Source of the DNA: JAOXRU01 sp965247735
GTDB lineage: Bacteria; Bacteroidota; Bacteroidia; Flavobacteriales; Flavobacteriaceae
Assembly: GCA_965247735.1 (NCBI GenBank)
Contig: CBDFHN010000001.1
Span: 62,001 to 126,000 of the forward strand
Direction: 5' to 3'
DNA: 64,000 bases
Below the pieces are notes generated by a model, which did no database searches, had not been told where the DNA came from, and was given only the letters and a program-made list of their open reading frames with translations. The position numbers and the translations under genes were made by a program. Positions 7,846-16,224 of this stretch are shown piece by piece (the first letter of the stretch is position 1; every line of letters starts with the position of its first letter).

Positions 7846-8622
7846 ATGGAATTAAACTTAACCAAACCAATTTGTTTCTTTGATTTAGAAACAACAGGGA
7901 CTAATGTTGCAAAAGATAGAGTAGTAGAGATCGCAATTCTTAAAGTTTTTCCTAATGGAAATAAGGAAAGTAAGACATGGTTGGTAAATCCAGAAATGGA
8001 AATTCCAGCTGAGGTTATTGCTATTCATGGTATTTCTAATGAAAAAATAGCAGATGAACCTACTTTTAAAGAACTTTCTAAGCAAATATATGCTATGATA
8101 AAAGATAGTGACTTGGCTGGTTTTAATTCCGATAGATTCGACATTCCGTTATTAGCAGAAGAATTGCTACGATCAGATATTGATTTTGACATGAAAAATT
8201 CTGTATCAGTAGATGTACAAACTATTTTTCATAAAATGGAAAAAAGAACATTAACTGCTGCATATAAGTTTTACTGTGCCAAGGATTTGGAAGGAGCACA
8301 TGGTGCAGAAGCAGATACCAATGCTACTTATGAGGTACTTTTATCACAATTGGATAGGTATGAGGAATTAGAGAATAATGTTAAATCTCTTTCTGAATAC
8401 ACTACAAGAAGACATTCCGCAGATTTTGCTGGTTTTATTGGTTATAACAAAGAGGGAGAAGAAGAATTTTCTTTTGGAAAGCATAAAGGAAGGAAAGTAG
8501 AAGATGTTTTAGAAAAGGAGCCTGGCTATTTTGGCTGGATTCTAAATGCAGATTTCCCATTGTATACCAAAAAAGTACTGACTCAAATAAAATTAAGAAA
8601 GCTTAATAATAAGTTAGGTTAA
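7846..8622 (+). CDS. DnaQ-like 3'-5' exonuclease with C-terminal ExoX-type module
   Basis: This 258-residue protein starts with the DEDDh exonuclease domain: D13 and E15 in CFFDLETTGTN, HGISNEKI, GFNSDRFDIPLL and the C-terminal H-x4-D pair in AHGAEADTN. It should degrade DNA (or RNA) 3'-5' with two metal ions. After residue 200 a short module FSFGKHKGRKVEDVLEKEPGYFGWIL resembles the C-terminal domain of exodeoxyribonuclease X and the DUF3820 family, also found alone at 38201. It is not fused to a polymerase, so it may act in repair rather than as a proofreading subunit. Confidence 0.9.
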   Translation: MELNLTKPICFFDLETTGTNVAKDRVVEIAILKVFPNGNKESKTWLVNPEMEIPAEVIAIHGISNEKIADEPTFKELSKQIYAMIKDSDLAGFNSDRFDIPLLAEELLRSDIDFDMKNSVSVDVQTIFHKMEKRTLTAAYKFYCAKDLEGAHGAEADTNATYEVLLSQLDRYEELENNVKSLSEYTTRRHSADFAGFIGYNKEGEEEFSFGKHKGRKVEDVLEKEPGYFGWILNADFPLYTKKVLTQIKLRKLNNKLG

Positions 8623-8650
8623 TTGCTATCAAAAGATTTAAGAATAGAGT

Positions 8651-9262
8651 ATGAAAATCATATGTATAGGCAGAAATTATACAGCTCATATTGATGAGCT
8701 ATCTAATGAAAAACCAGAAGAGCCCGTAGTTTTTTTAAAGCCAGATTCTGCAATTTTACCAAAAGAGCAAGCTTTTTATATTCCTGATTTTTCTAGCGAT
8801 ATTCATTATGAAGTAGAGCTTTTGGTGAAAATTACTAAGGTAGGGAAACATATAGAAGAGAAGTTTGCACATAAATATTATGATGAAATTAGTCTTGGAA
8901 TTGATTTTACTGCACGCGATTTACAATCAGCATTAAAAGAAAAAGGGTTGCCATGGGAAAAAGCAAAAGGTTTTGATGGATCTGCCGTTATTGGAAAATG
9001 GTTAAACAAAAAAGATTTTTCTAGCATAGACAATATTGATTTTTCTTTGCATAAAAACGAGGAGATAGTTCAAAAAGGAAATACGGAATTGATGCTTTGG
9101 AAAACAGATGCTTTAATTTCTTATGTTTCTAAGTTCTTTATGTTGAAAAAAGGAGATGTTATTTTTACGGGGACACCAGCTGGTGTTGGTAAAGTAGCTA
9201 TAAATGATTATCTTGCTGGGTATATTGAAGATGAAAAGATGTTTTCTTTAAAAATAAAATAA
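8651..9262 (+). CDS. Fumarylacetoacetate hydrolase (FAH) family protein
   Basis: This 203-residue protein has FAH-family signatures: CIGRNYTAHIDEL at the N-terminus, the metal-binding Glu pair in HYEVELLVKI, GIDFTARDLQ, and GDVIFTGTPAGVGKV near the end. Family members hydrolyse C-C bonds in 2-oxoacid products or act as oxaloacetate decarboxylases or acylpyruvases. The small single-domain size fits acylpyruvase-like members (FAHD1/YcgM group). It is the first gene of a tight unit with the Hpt protein (start directly after the stop) and cinA. Confidence 0.9.
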   Translation: MKIICIGRNYTAHIDELSNEKPEEPVVFLKPDSAILPKEQAFYIPDFSSDIHYEVELLVKITKVGKHIEEKFAHKYYDEISLGIDFTARDLQSALKEKGLPWEKAKGFDGSAVIGKWLNKKDFSSIDNIDFSLHKNEEIVQKGNTELMLWKTDALISYVSKFFMLKKGDVIFTGTPAGVGKVAINDYLAGYIEDEKMFSLKIK

Positions 9263-9601
9263 ATGATTTACGATTTATCAAAAATAAATGACCTATCTGG
9301 AGGTGACCAAGAATTTTTAGTTTCGGTTATAGAAACTTTTTTGGAAGAAACACCCAGTGATCTCAATGTACTGAGAGTAGCTGTAAAAGAAGAAGATTTT
9401 ACAAAAATTTATCAATTTGGACATAAAATAAAACCAAATGTAGATTTATTAGGTATGGAATATGCTAGAGCCAATGCCTACGAGATAGAAACATTAGGAA
9501 AAAAAACAACAGATATCTCAAAAATTAAAGAGCTATTTGTTGTTTTAGAAAAAGATATCTTGCAAGTAATGCAAGAATTAAAAACAGATTTTAAGTTATA
9601 A
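9263..9601 (+). CDS. Hpt domain phosphotransfer protein
   Basis: This 112-residue helical protein is a stand-alone histidine phosphotransfer domain. The likely phosphorylated histidine is in the motif FGHKIKPNVDLLGM, about residue 53, in the usual HxxKxxxxxxG arrangement. It would relay phosphate between a hybrid sensor kinase and a response regulator encoded elsewhere. It begins directly after the FAH stop codon and its stop overlaps the cinA start by one base, so translation is probably coupled. Why it sits between a hydrolase and cinA is not clear. Confidence 0.85.
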   Translation: MIYDLSKINDLSGGDQEFLVSVIETFLEETPSDLNVLRVAVKEEDFTKIYQFGHKIKPNVDLLGMEYARANAYEIETLGKKTTDISKIKELFVVLEKDILQVMQELKTDFKL

Positions 9602-10848
9602 TGTTTGCGGAAATCATCACTATAGGCGATGAAATTCTTATCGGACAAATTGTTGATACCAATTCCGCTTTTATAGCTAAAGAATTGAACGATATAGGAA
9701 TCTCTGTTTATCAGATTTCTTCAGTTCAAGACAGTACTGCACATATTCTCTCCGCATTAAAAGAGGCAGAACAACGTGCAGATTTAGTAATAATTACTGG
9801 GGGACTAGGGCCGACAAAAGATGATATTACCAAACATACACTTTGCACGTACCTTAATGATACCTTAGTATTGAATAAAGATGTACTGAGGAATGTAGAG
9901 GAATTATTTGAGAAATACATTGGTAAACCCATGTCTGCTCTAAATAAAGATCAAGCATTGGTGCTTTCAAAAGCCGAAGTTTTAACCAATGAATGGGGTA
10001 CAGCACCAGGTATGTGGATGCAACACCAGAAGACTGTTTTTATTTCCTTACCAGGGGTTCCATTTGAGATGAAAAATTTAATAACACATCAGGTGCTTCC
10101 TCGATTGCAAAAAAGATTTGATAGGCCCCATATTATTCATAAAACAATACTTACTTCTGGAATAGGAGAAAGTGATCTAGCTGATAAAATTGAAGATTGG
10201 GAAAATAAATTACCAGATTTTATAAAATTAGCATATTTACCTAGTTTGGGTAGTGTAAGGCTGCGGTTGTCAGCAAAAGGAGCAGATAGACTACTACTGA
10301 AAGAAGGAATTAAAAAGCAAGTATCAGAATTATACCTTCTTATTGGAGATATAATTTACGGAGAAGATGATGAAGCAAGTATAGCAATTGCTGTAAAAGA
10401 CGCTTTCGTGGCCAATAAAAAAACATTAGCTACTGCAGAAAGTTTTACTGGTGGAAAAATTGCAGAACAATTAACTGCAATTCCAGGTGCATCTCAATTT
10501 TTTAAGGGCAGCGTAGTTAGTTATGCTACAGAAACAAAAATTGAAGTTTTAAATGTTCCTAAACTGCTAATTGAAAAAGATTCTGTGGTAAGTGCATCGG
10601 TTGCGGAAGCCATGGCAATTAACGTAAGAAAATTATTGAAAACAGATGTTGCAGTTGCTACAACTGGTAACGCTGGACCTACAAAAGGAGATTCTAATGT
10701 AGAAATTGGAACTGTATTCATTGCAATTGCAACTTCTAAGGGAGTGTACTCGGAGAAATTTAATATGGGAAAACATAGAGAACGAGTGGTAAACAAAGGT
10801 GTAAACAAAGCTTTAGAGCTATTGCAAAAAGAAATTTTAAATTTCTAG
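9601..10848 (+). CDS. cinA: CinA family nicotinamide-nucleotide amidohydrolase
   Basis: This 415-residue protein is CinA. The N-terminal part is a molybdopterin-binding-like (COG1058) domain with EIITIGDEILIGQIVDTNS and VIITGGLGPTKDDIT. The C-terminal part (about 255-415) is the PncC amidase domain with ATAESFTGGKIAEQLT and ATTGNAGPTKGD. The family recycles NMN and cleaves ADP-ribose in pyridine-nucleotide salvage; the competence link is specific to some Gram-positives. Length is standard. It is the last gene of the FAH-Hpt-cinA unit, overlapping the Hpt stop (TAATG). Confidence 0.95.
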   Translation: MFAEIITIGDEILIGQIVDTNSAFIAKELNDIGISVYQISSVQDSTAHILSALKEAEQRADLVIITGGLGPTKDDITKHTLCTYLNDTLVLNKDVLRNVEELFEKYIGKPMSALNKDQALVLSKAEVLTNEWGTAPGMWMQHQKTVFISLPGVPFEMKNLITHQVLPRLQKRFDRPHIIHKTILTSGIGESDLADKIEDWENKLPDFIKLAYLPSLGSVRLRLSAKGADRLLLKEGIKKQVSELYLLIGDIIYGEDDEASIAIAVKDAFVANKKTLATAESFTGGKIAEQLTAIPGASQFFKGSVVSYATETKIEVLNVPKLLIEKDSVVSASVAEAMAINVRKLLKTDVAVATTGNAGPTKGDSNVEIGTVFIAIATSKGVYSEKFNMGKHRERVVNKGVNKALELLQKEILNF

Positions 10849-10923
10849 TGAATAAGCTTGCTAGAGCCGTAAAAAATCCTTTATTTTGCACTCTGTTTTT
10901 TAATAACACAAAAGTTAAGAATA

Positions 10924-11160
10924 ATGTCAAAGATATGTGAACTTACTGGAAAGAAAGCGATGGTTGGAAACAACGTATCTCACGCTATGAACAAGACCAG
11001 GCGTAAATTTAACGCTAACCTTATGAAGAAGCGTTTTTACTTACCAGAAGAAGACCGTTGGATAACGTTAAAAATATCTACTTCTGCATTGAAGAATATC
11101 AATAAAAATGGTATCACTGCAGTTTTAAAAGAAGCAAAAGCAAAAGGATTTATCAAATAA
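10924..11160 (+). CDS. rpmB: 50S ribosomal protein L28
   Basis: This 78-residue protein is ribosomal protein L28. It begins MSKICELTGKKAMVGNNVSHA and continues with NKTRRKFNANLMKKRFYLPEE, the typical family pattern. It is basic and cytoplasmic. It heads the cluster rpmB-rpmG-DUF4295 with 22 and 12 bp gaps. A near-match to the -7 element (TTATTTTG around 10881) lies upstream. Confidence 0.98.
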   Translation: MSKICELTGKKAMVGNNVSHAMNKTRRKFNANLMKKRFYLPEEDRWITLKISTSALKNINKNGITAVLKEAKAKGFIK

Positions 11161-11182
11161 TTCTGAAAAAAAGATATAGAAA

Positions 11183-11365
11183 ATGGCAAAAAGAGGTAAC
11201 AGAATTCAGGTTATTTTGGAGTGTACAGAGCACAAAGCTTCTGGACAAGCGGGAACTTCTCGTTATATCACGACAAAAAATAAAAAGAATACACCAGATA
11301 GATTAGAAGTTAAGAAATTTAACTCAATCTTGAAGAAAATGACAGTTCATAAAGAAATAAAGTAA
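11183..11365 (+). CDS. rpmG: 50S ribosomal protein L33
   Basis: This 60-residue protein is ribosomal protein L33, with MAKRGNRIQVILECTEHKAS and RYITTKNKKNTPDRLEVKKF. It keeps only one of the cysteines of the zinc-binding CxxC pairs, so it is a zinc-independent (C-minus) form. It lies between rpmB and the DUF4295 gene in one transcript. Confidence 0.98.
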   Translation: MAKRGNRIQVILECTEHKASGQAGTSRYITTKNKKNTPDRLEVKKFNSILKKMTVHKEIK

Positions 11366-11377
11366 TTTTAAGAGGAC

Positions 11378-11527
11378 ATGGCAAAGAAAACAGTAGCATC
11401 GTTACAGAGTAGTTCAAAGAGATTAGCTAAGGCTATCAAAATGGTAAAATCTCCAAAATCAGGATCTTACACATTCGTTGAGTCTGTGATGGCACCAGAT
11501 TTAGTAAAAGACTGGTTAAAAAAATAA
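11378..11527 (+). CDS. DUF4295 family small protein
   Basis: A 49-codon gene starts at ATG 11378, after AGAGGAC, and reads MAKKTVASLQSSSKRLAKAI, then KMVKSPKSGSYTFVESVMAP and ends DLVKDWLKK. This is the small basic DUF4295 protein that in Bacteroidota regularly follows L28 and L33. A ribosome-linked role is suspected from the constant position and the basic composition, but is not proven. It lies 12 bp after rpmG and is followed by a terminator, so it ends the transcript. Confidence 0.93.
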   Translation: MAKKTVASLQSSSKRLAKAIKMVKSPKSGSYTFVESVMAPDLVKDWLKK

Positions 11528-11550
11528 GTCTTTTTCTACTATAAAATATA

Positions 11551-11581
11551 AGCTGCTTCTCTATTGAGAAGTAGCTTTTTT
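11551..11581 (+). terminator. Rho-independent terminator after DUF4295
   Basis: The stem AGCTGCTTCTC / GAGAAGTAGCT (arms 11551-11561, 11566-11576, one G-U pair) has a four-base loop and a T run. Confidence 0.85.
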
Positions 11582-11623
11582 CGTTTACAGAGTTAGTTGT
11601 TTTTCTATTCACTAGAAATGCGC

Positions 11624-11631
11624 TACTTTTG
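11624..11631 (+). promoter_or_regulatory. -7 promoter element of ftsY
   Basis: TACTTTTG matches TAnnTTTG and lies 22 bp before the ftsY ATG. TTG at 11597-11599 is a possible -33 element at a slightly long 24-bp spacing. Confidence 0.65.
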
Positions 11632-11653
11632 TCTTTAGATATATAATTAAGGT

Positions 11654-12607
11654 ATGAGTTTCTTAAAGAAAATATTTTCATCTGATAAAAAGAAGAACTT
11701 AGATAAAGGGTTGGAAAAAACCAAAAGTAGTTTTTTTGAAAAATTAGGTAAAGCCGTTGTTGGTAAAACCAAAGTTGATGATGATGTCTTAGATAATTTG
11801 GAAGAAGTTTTGGTTTCTTCTGATGTAGGTGTAAATACCACATTAAAAATTATTGAACGTATTGAGAAAAGAGTAGCCACAGATAAATATTTGGGTACCG
11901 AAGAGTTAAATGAAATTCTTAGAGAAGAAATTACTGGTTTATTAGCAGAAACTAATGTTGGTGAGGAAGTAGATTTTGTAGTTCCTCAAGATAAAAAACC
12001 ATATGTAATTATGGTTGTTGGAGTTAATGGTGTTGGAAAAACAACTACTATTGGTAAATTGGCATATCAGTTTAAGAAACAAGGGAAAAAAGTTGTGCTA
12101 GGTGCAGCAGATACATTTAGGGCAGCCGCTATTGAGCAATTAGAAATATGGGCAAAACGCGTAGATGTTCCTATGGTAAAACAACAAATGGGAAGCGATC
12201 CTGCTTCTGTAGCATTTGATACGTTAAGTTCTGCTTTAACTCAAGATGCCGATGTAGTAATTATAGATACTGCTGGTAGGTTACATAACAAAGTTAATTT
12301 AATGAACGAGCTTACTAAGGTGAAAATGGTAATGCAAAAAGTTATTCCAGATACTCCAAATGAAATATTATTGGTTCTTGACGGTTCTACAGGACAGAAT
12401 GCATATGAACAAGCCAAGCATTTTTCCAAAGCTACAGATGTTACTGCATTAGCAGTTACCAAACTTGATGGTACTGCAAAAGGCGGCGTTGTAATTGGTA
12501 TTTCAGATCAGTTTAAAATTCCTGTTAAGTATATTGGAGTAGGGGAAGGTATTGAAGATCTTCAGGTATTTAATAAACACGAGTTTGTAGATTCTTTTTT
12601 TAATTGA
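11654..12607 (+). CDS. ftsY: Signal recognition particle receptor FtsY
   Basis: This 317-residue GTPase is the SRP receptor, which docks ribosomes carrying membrane proteins at the translocon. It has the short N domain, then the G domain with P-loop GVNGVGKTT (123-131), the insertion-box region AADTFRAAA, DTAGR (205-209) and TKLDGTAKGG (269-278). The long acidic A domain of E. coli FtsY is absent, as is usual in Bacteroidota; the N-terminal 20 residues are lysine-rich (FLKKIFSSDKKK) and could contact the membrane. It has its own promoter and terminator between the ribosomal protein cluster and rimO. Confidence 0.97.
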   Translation: MSFLKKIFSSDKKKNLDKGLEKTKSSFFEKLGKAVVGKTKVDDDVLDNLEEVLVSSDVGVNTTLKIIERIEKRVATDKYLGTEELNEILREEITGLLAETNVGEEVDFVVPQDKKPYVIMVVGVNGVGKTTTIGKLAYQFKKQGKKVVLGAADTFRAAAIEQLEIWAKRVDVPMVKQQMGSDPASVAFDTLSSALTQDADVVIIDTAGRLHNKVNLMNELTKVKMVMQKVIPDTPNEILLVLDGSTGQNAYEQAKHFSKATDVTALAVTKLDGTAKGGVVIGISDQFKIPVKYIGVGEGIEDLQVFNKHEFVDSFFN

Positions 12608-12639
12608 TTATTGTAATATTTCAGCCATAATAAAAAATT

Positions 12640-12676
12640 AAAACGCCCAAAACTCTTAAAGTTATGGGCGTTTTTG
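12640..12676. terminator. Bidirectional terminator between ftsY and the lipoprotein gene
   Basis: The 10-bp arms AAAACGCCCA (12640-12649) and TGGGCGTTTT (12665-12674) form a hairpin between two convergent genes, with A/T runs on both sides. Confidence 0.85.
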
Positions 12677-12700
12677 TTTAGTACATATTGAAACTAATTT

Positions 12701-13795
12701 TTATTCTTTAAGGTTTTCATTAGAAAGTAAAATATCAAATGTTGCTTTTCCTTTTGTGGCTTTCCAAAAGTTAAAAAATATTTCATTCCACACTGTAGGA
12801 CTCTCTTTTAAAGAAAATTGATCAAGATCAAGTTTTATATTTTCCATGTTTTCTTGTTTTATACTTTCTTTAGAAATGACAACGGTTATACCTTTAAATT
12901 CTTTTTGTGAATTGGCATAAGAGGGTTCTCTTTTTCCATTAGCAGTTACAAGTTCTTTTGCTGTTATAGTTTTAATTGAGCTTGCTGTAAATTTACCATT
13001 TCCTACCCATTTTGGGTTTTCAGCAATCTTAATATCTTGTAATTCACTTTCCTCAATAAGTCCCATTAGGTACATCTCCGTGTTTCCGTAGGCTAATGTG
13101 TTTCCACCATTTGCATTACCTCCAAAACTGTTTTCCCCATTAAGTTTCCCTTGATAACTGTTGTTTCCTAGGTCAAGTAATTCATCAAAACCGCCTAGCT
13201 GTCCACCTACACTAGAGTAACCCCAATGTCCACCAACAGTAGATGATATAAAGCCATAGTTGCCCCAATAATGTACAATTTCATGTAAAAAAGGACCCGT
13301 TTTTATAAATCTAGGAATTGGTAAATAGATTACGCTTTTTAGTTTTTCTTCAGATCCATAATTTGTAGTATTTGAATACTTTTCAAGACCATTACCTAAG
13401 ATATTATTCTGTACTTTTTCAGAAACGCCATAATAAAGATCATCAGGCATAACATCTTCTACAGATAGGATAAAAATAAAATCAAAATCATCTTTAAAAT
13501 GTGAATACACCTTTTTAGAAATGGCTTTGAAGTCTCCTTTTCCTTCTAAAAAAGCATTGTAATTTGTTGTTGACAAAATAAAATTAACAAGACTATAGTC
13601 TTTATAGAGGACAAAGTTGTTTTCAAGCGTTATTATTTTTTCATTTAAAGAGTTGTTATCAGGAGAAATATTGTTAGAACCACCTTCTTTTTCAAGCTCT
13701 TCTGTGATAGATTCTTTTGAGCAAGATGTTGTGTTAATGCTAATAACTAAAACACTTAACAAAATAAATACTTTCTTAAAATTAATGATTTTCAT
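12701..13795 (-). CDS. Lipoprotein with HExxH metalloprotease-like site
   Basis: This 364-residue protein has a lipoprotein signal with C25 (VISINTTSC) and a Ser/Asn-rich linker. In the middle, residues 171-175 read HEIVH (PFLHEIVHYWGNYG), the zinc-protease motif. Glycine-rich sequence follows (GGHWGYSSVGGQLGGFDELLDLG), then NTEMYLMGLIEESE with E240, which could be the third zinc ligand. I recall ELYLMGL-type motifs after HExxH in uncharacterised bacterial secreted proteins. The combination suggests an outer-membrane or periplasmic metalloprotease, but no named family is recognised and activity is inference. It converges on ftsY and is monocistronic. Confidence 0.75.
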   Translation of the reverse strand: MKIINFKKVFILLSVLVISINTTSCSKESITEELEKEGGSNNISPDNNSLNEKIITLENNFVLYKDYSLVNFILSTTNYNAFLEGKGDFKAISKKVYSHFKDDFDFIFILSVEDVMPDDLYYGVSEKVQNNILGNGLEKYSNTTNYGSEEKLKSVIYLPIPRFIKTGPFLHEIVHYWGNYGFISSTVGGHWGYSSVGGQLGGFDELLDLGNNSYQGKLNGENSFGGNANGGNTLAYGNTEMYLMGLIEESELQDIKIAENPKWVGNGKFTASSIKTITAKELVTANGKREPSYANSQKEFKGITVVISKESIKQENMENIKLDLDQFSLKESPTVWNEIFFNFWKATKGKATFDILLSNENLKE

Positions 13796-13924
13796 AATTC
13801 ATGTATATTAGATTTGGAGTTATTGTAACGTAAATTGTAGCTGCAATATTTTATAATTAACGATGACTTGCTTTCTTTTTATTAAATAAAGCACAATAAC
13901 CTTTACCTTTCCTATATCAAGTTG

Positions 13925-13932
13925 TATTTTTG
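13925..13932 (+). promoter_or_regulatory. -7 promoter element of rimO
   Basis: TATTTTTG matches TAnnTTTG, 18 bp before the ATG at 13951. Its last three bases are a TTG codon in frame with rimO, which explains the longer open frame starting at 13930. Confidence 0.7.
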
Positions 13933-13950
13933 CACTCAATTTTAGAAGGC

Positions 13951-15255
13951 ATGCGTACAAAATCAATTAAGAAGAACAAGATTAATGTAGTAACACTTGG
14001 CTGTTCCAAGAATGTATATGATAGTGAGGTTCTTATGGGGCAATTAAAAGCCAATGGAAAAGAGGTTGTTCATGAAGAAGAGGGCAATGTAGTTGTAATT
14101 AATACCTGTGGTTTTATTGCAAATGCTAAAGAAGAAAGTGTAAATACAATTTTAGAGTATCTTCAGAAAAAAGAAGAAGGAACTGTTGATAAGGTTTTTG
14201 TAACAGGATGTTTAAGTGAACGGTATAAGCCAGATTTGGAAAAAGAAATTCCAGATGTAGATCAATATTTTGGTACTACAGAGCTGCCTACACTTTTAAA
14301 GGCATTAGGAGCAGACTATAAACATGAGCTAATTGGGGAGCGTTTAACAACAACACCAAAAAATTATGCTTACTTAAAAATTGCTGAAGGTTGTGATAGA
14401 CCATGTAGTTTTTGTGCAATACCACTTATGAGAGGTAAGCACAAAAGTACTCCCATAAATGAATTGGTAATTGAGGCAGAGAAATTGGCTAAAAACGGTG
14501 TTAAAGAGCTAATTTTAATAGCTCAGGATTTAACTTACTATGGACTGGATATCTACAAAAAAAGAAATTTAGCGGAGCTTCTAGAGGCTTTAGTAAAAAT
14601 AGATGGTATTGAGTGGATTCGTTTGCACTATGCATTTCCAACAGGATTTCCTATGGATGTGCTAACATTGATGAAGAACGAACCTAAGATATGTAATTAT
14701 ATAGATATTCCATTACAACATATTGCTGATCCTATTCTTAAAAGTATGAGAAGAGGAACTACGAAGGCAAAAACGACGAAATTATTGCAGGATTTTAGAG
14801 CAATGGTTCCTGAAATGACTATTAGAACAACACTAATTGTTGGGTATCCTGGAGAAACGGAAGAAGATTTCAATACTTTAAAGGACTGGGTTACAGAAAT
14901 GCGTTTTGAGCGTTTGGGTTGTTTTACCTATTCACATGAAGAAAACACACATGCTTATAAACTCGAAGATAATGTGCCTGAAGATGTAAAGCAACAACGT
15001 GTATCTGAGATCATGGATATTCAAGGTCAAATTTCTTGGGAATTAAATCAAGAGAAAATAGGAAAAACATTCAAATGTGTTATCGATAGAAAGGAAGGAA
15101 ACTATTTTGTAGGACGTACAGAATTTGATTCTCCGGATGTAGATAACGAAATTAGGGTAGAGGCTAAAGATGTATACCTTAAGGTAGGAGAATATATAAA
15201 TTTAAAAGTTATAGAAGCAACAGATTTTGATTTGTATGCAGTGCCAGTTTCTTAA
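13951..15255 (+). CDS. rimO: Ribosomal protein S12 methylthiotransferase RimO
   Basis: This 434-residue radical-SAM enzyme adds a methylthio group to an aspartate of ribosomal protein S12. The N-terminal MTTase domain carries C18, C53 and C87 (TLGCSKNVYDSE, VINTCGF, VTGCLSE) for one Fe-S cluster. The radical-SAM motif is C148-x3-C152-x2-C155 (EGCDRPCSFCAIP), and a TRAM domain ends the protein. The frame is open from a TTG at 13930, but that TTG lies in the -7 element, so ATG 13951 (MRTKSIKKNKINVV) is preferred; it also matches the usual N-terminus of the family. Confidence 0.96.
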   Translation: MRTKSIKKNKINVVTLGCSKNVYDSEVLMGQLKANGKEVVHEEEGNVVVINTCGFIANAKEESVNTILEYLQKKEEGTVDKVFVTGCLSERYKPDLEKEIPDVDQYFGTTELPTLLKALGADYKHELIGERLTTTPKNYAYLKIAEGCDRPCSFCAIPLMRGKHKSTPINELVIEAEKLAKNGVKELILIAQDLTYYGLDIYKKRNLAELLEALVKIDGIEWIRLHYAFPTGFPMDVLTLMKNEPKICNYIDIPLQHIADPILKSMRRGTTKAKTTKLLQDFRAMVPEMTIRTTLIVGYPGETEEDFNTLKDWVTEMRFERLGCFTYSHEENTHAYKLEDNVPEDVKQQRVSEIMDIQGQISWELNQEKIGKTFKCVIDRKEGNYFVGRTEFDSPDVDNEIRVEAKDVYLKVGEYINLKVIEATDFDLYAVPVS

Positions 15256-15272
15256 CCTTTTATAGATAGTAC

Positions 15273-15318
15273 AAAAAAAGCATTTACTTTGTCACACAAA
15301 GTAAATGCTTTTTTTTTG
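15273..15318. terminator. Terminator between rimO and the DKNYY lipoprotein gene
   Basis: An 18-bp perfect inverted repeat (core AGCATTTACTTT / AAAGTAAATGCT; arms 15273-15290 and 15298-15315) with A and T runs works for both convergent genes. Confidence 0.9.
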
Positions 15319-15322
15319 TTTA

Positions 15323-16156
15323 TTATTGCTTAGTGTTACTATTCTCTTTTTTAACTGCTGTCAATTGATAATAGTAATAATTATCATCTTCTGCATAATA
15401 ATATATGCCCTTTGGAGATTTTACAGGTTTGTCATAAACAATAAAGGAGTTGTAGTCTACACTTAAAAGCTTTCCTTCAAAAAAAAGATGAGCATTGTCT
15501 TTTGCATAACCATAGGAAAGAACACTAAAAGAATTAGCTTCACCTTCATTTACAGATGTGTTTTCATAATAGACATTCGTTTCATCTATGCTATAGCTGT
15601 ATGATAATAATTTTATTTTTTTTGGATTAGCATTTACCAAAACATCACCTTTATAGTAGACATATGATGCATCTCTAGCATAAGCGTTATTTATAAGTTC
15701 AAAATTGGCAACTGTTGTACTCTCTAGTTTTGTATAACAAGTATTAGTATAGTAGTAGATATTATGCTTGTCTTTGGCATAATATGAACTTAAAATTTTA
15801 AAACTAAGTCCGTCACTATATTCTATTTTATAATCTTTACAATACGCACCGTTTTTATCCCTGGTAATTCTATAATCTATGATTTTAAAAGTACTTGGAT
15901 CTCTAGCAATTTTATTTCCTTCAAAAAAAACAGAAGATTTATCCTTTCCATATTCCTTGTTTAGTGATTCAAAACTATTAACATCAGCTTCTTTAACTTT
16001 TTTAGTATGGTATGTTGCAGAATAATAGTTTTGTCCTAATCGTTCAACATAATGATAGATAACTTCATTGTTTTCTATGTTGTAAAAAGTATGTTTGTCA
16101 TCTGAACAAGCCGCAAGGCAGATAGTGATAAGTACAAGTAAAAAAAGTTTCTTCAT
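15323..16156 (-). CDS. DKNYY-type repeat lipoprotein
   Basis: This 277-residue protein has a lipoprotein signal (LLVLITICLAAC, C17) followed by about five degenerate repeats. Each has a Y(A/G)(K/R)D segment followed by an aromatic strand and a small loop, for example YGKDKSSVFFEGNKI, YAKDKHNIYYYTN, YARDASYVYYKGD and YAKDNAHLFFEGK. This is the pattern of the DKNYY family, whose function is unknown. It should sit in the envelope. A -7 element TATCTTTG on the minus strand (16190-16183) lies 27 bp upstream of the start. Confidence 0.85.
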   Translation of the reverse strand: MKKLFLLVLITICLAACSDDKHTFYNIENNEVIYHYVERLGQNYYSATYHTKKVKEADVNSFESLNKEYGKDKSSVFFEGNKIARDPSTFKIIDYRITRDKNGAYCKDYKIEYSDGLSFKILSSYYAKDKHNIYYYTNTCYTKLESTTVANFELINNAYARDASYVYYKGDVLVNANPKKIKLLSYSYSIDETNVYYENTSVNEGEANSFSVLSYGYAKDNAHLFFEGKLLSVDYNSFIVYDKPVKSPKGIYYYAEDDNYYYYQLTAVKKENSNTKQ

Positions 16157-16224
16157 CTAATATAATTTTTGGGGGACAATATCAAAGATAAAACTATTTG
16201 TAAGAAATAACTTTTAAAAAATGG

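Noticed and set aside
11436..11843. 135-codon minus frame across the DUF4295-ftsY junction
   Set aside because: It runs antisense through a terminator, a promoter and two well-supported genes, and resembles no protein.
13930..13950. TTG start for rimO
   Set aside because: The TTG is the end of the -7 element TATTTTTG, and the usual RimO N-terminus begins at 13951.
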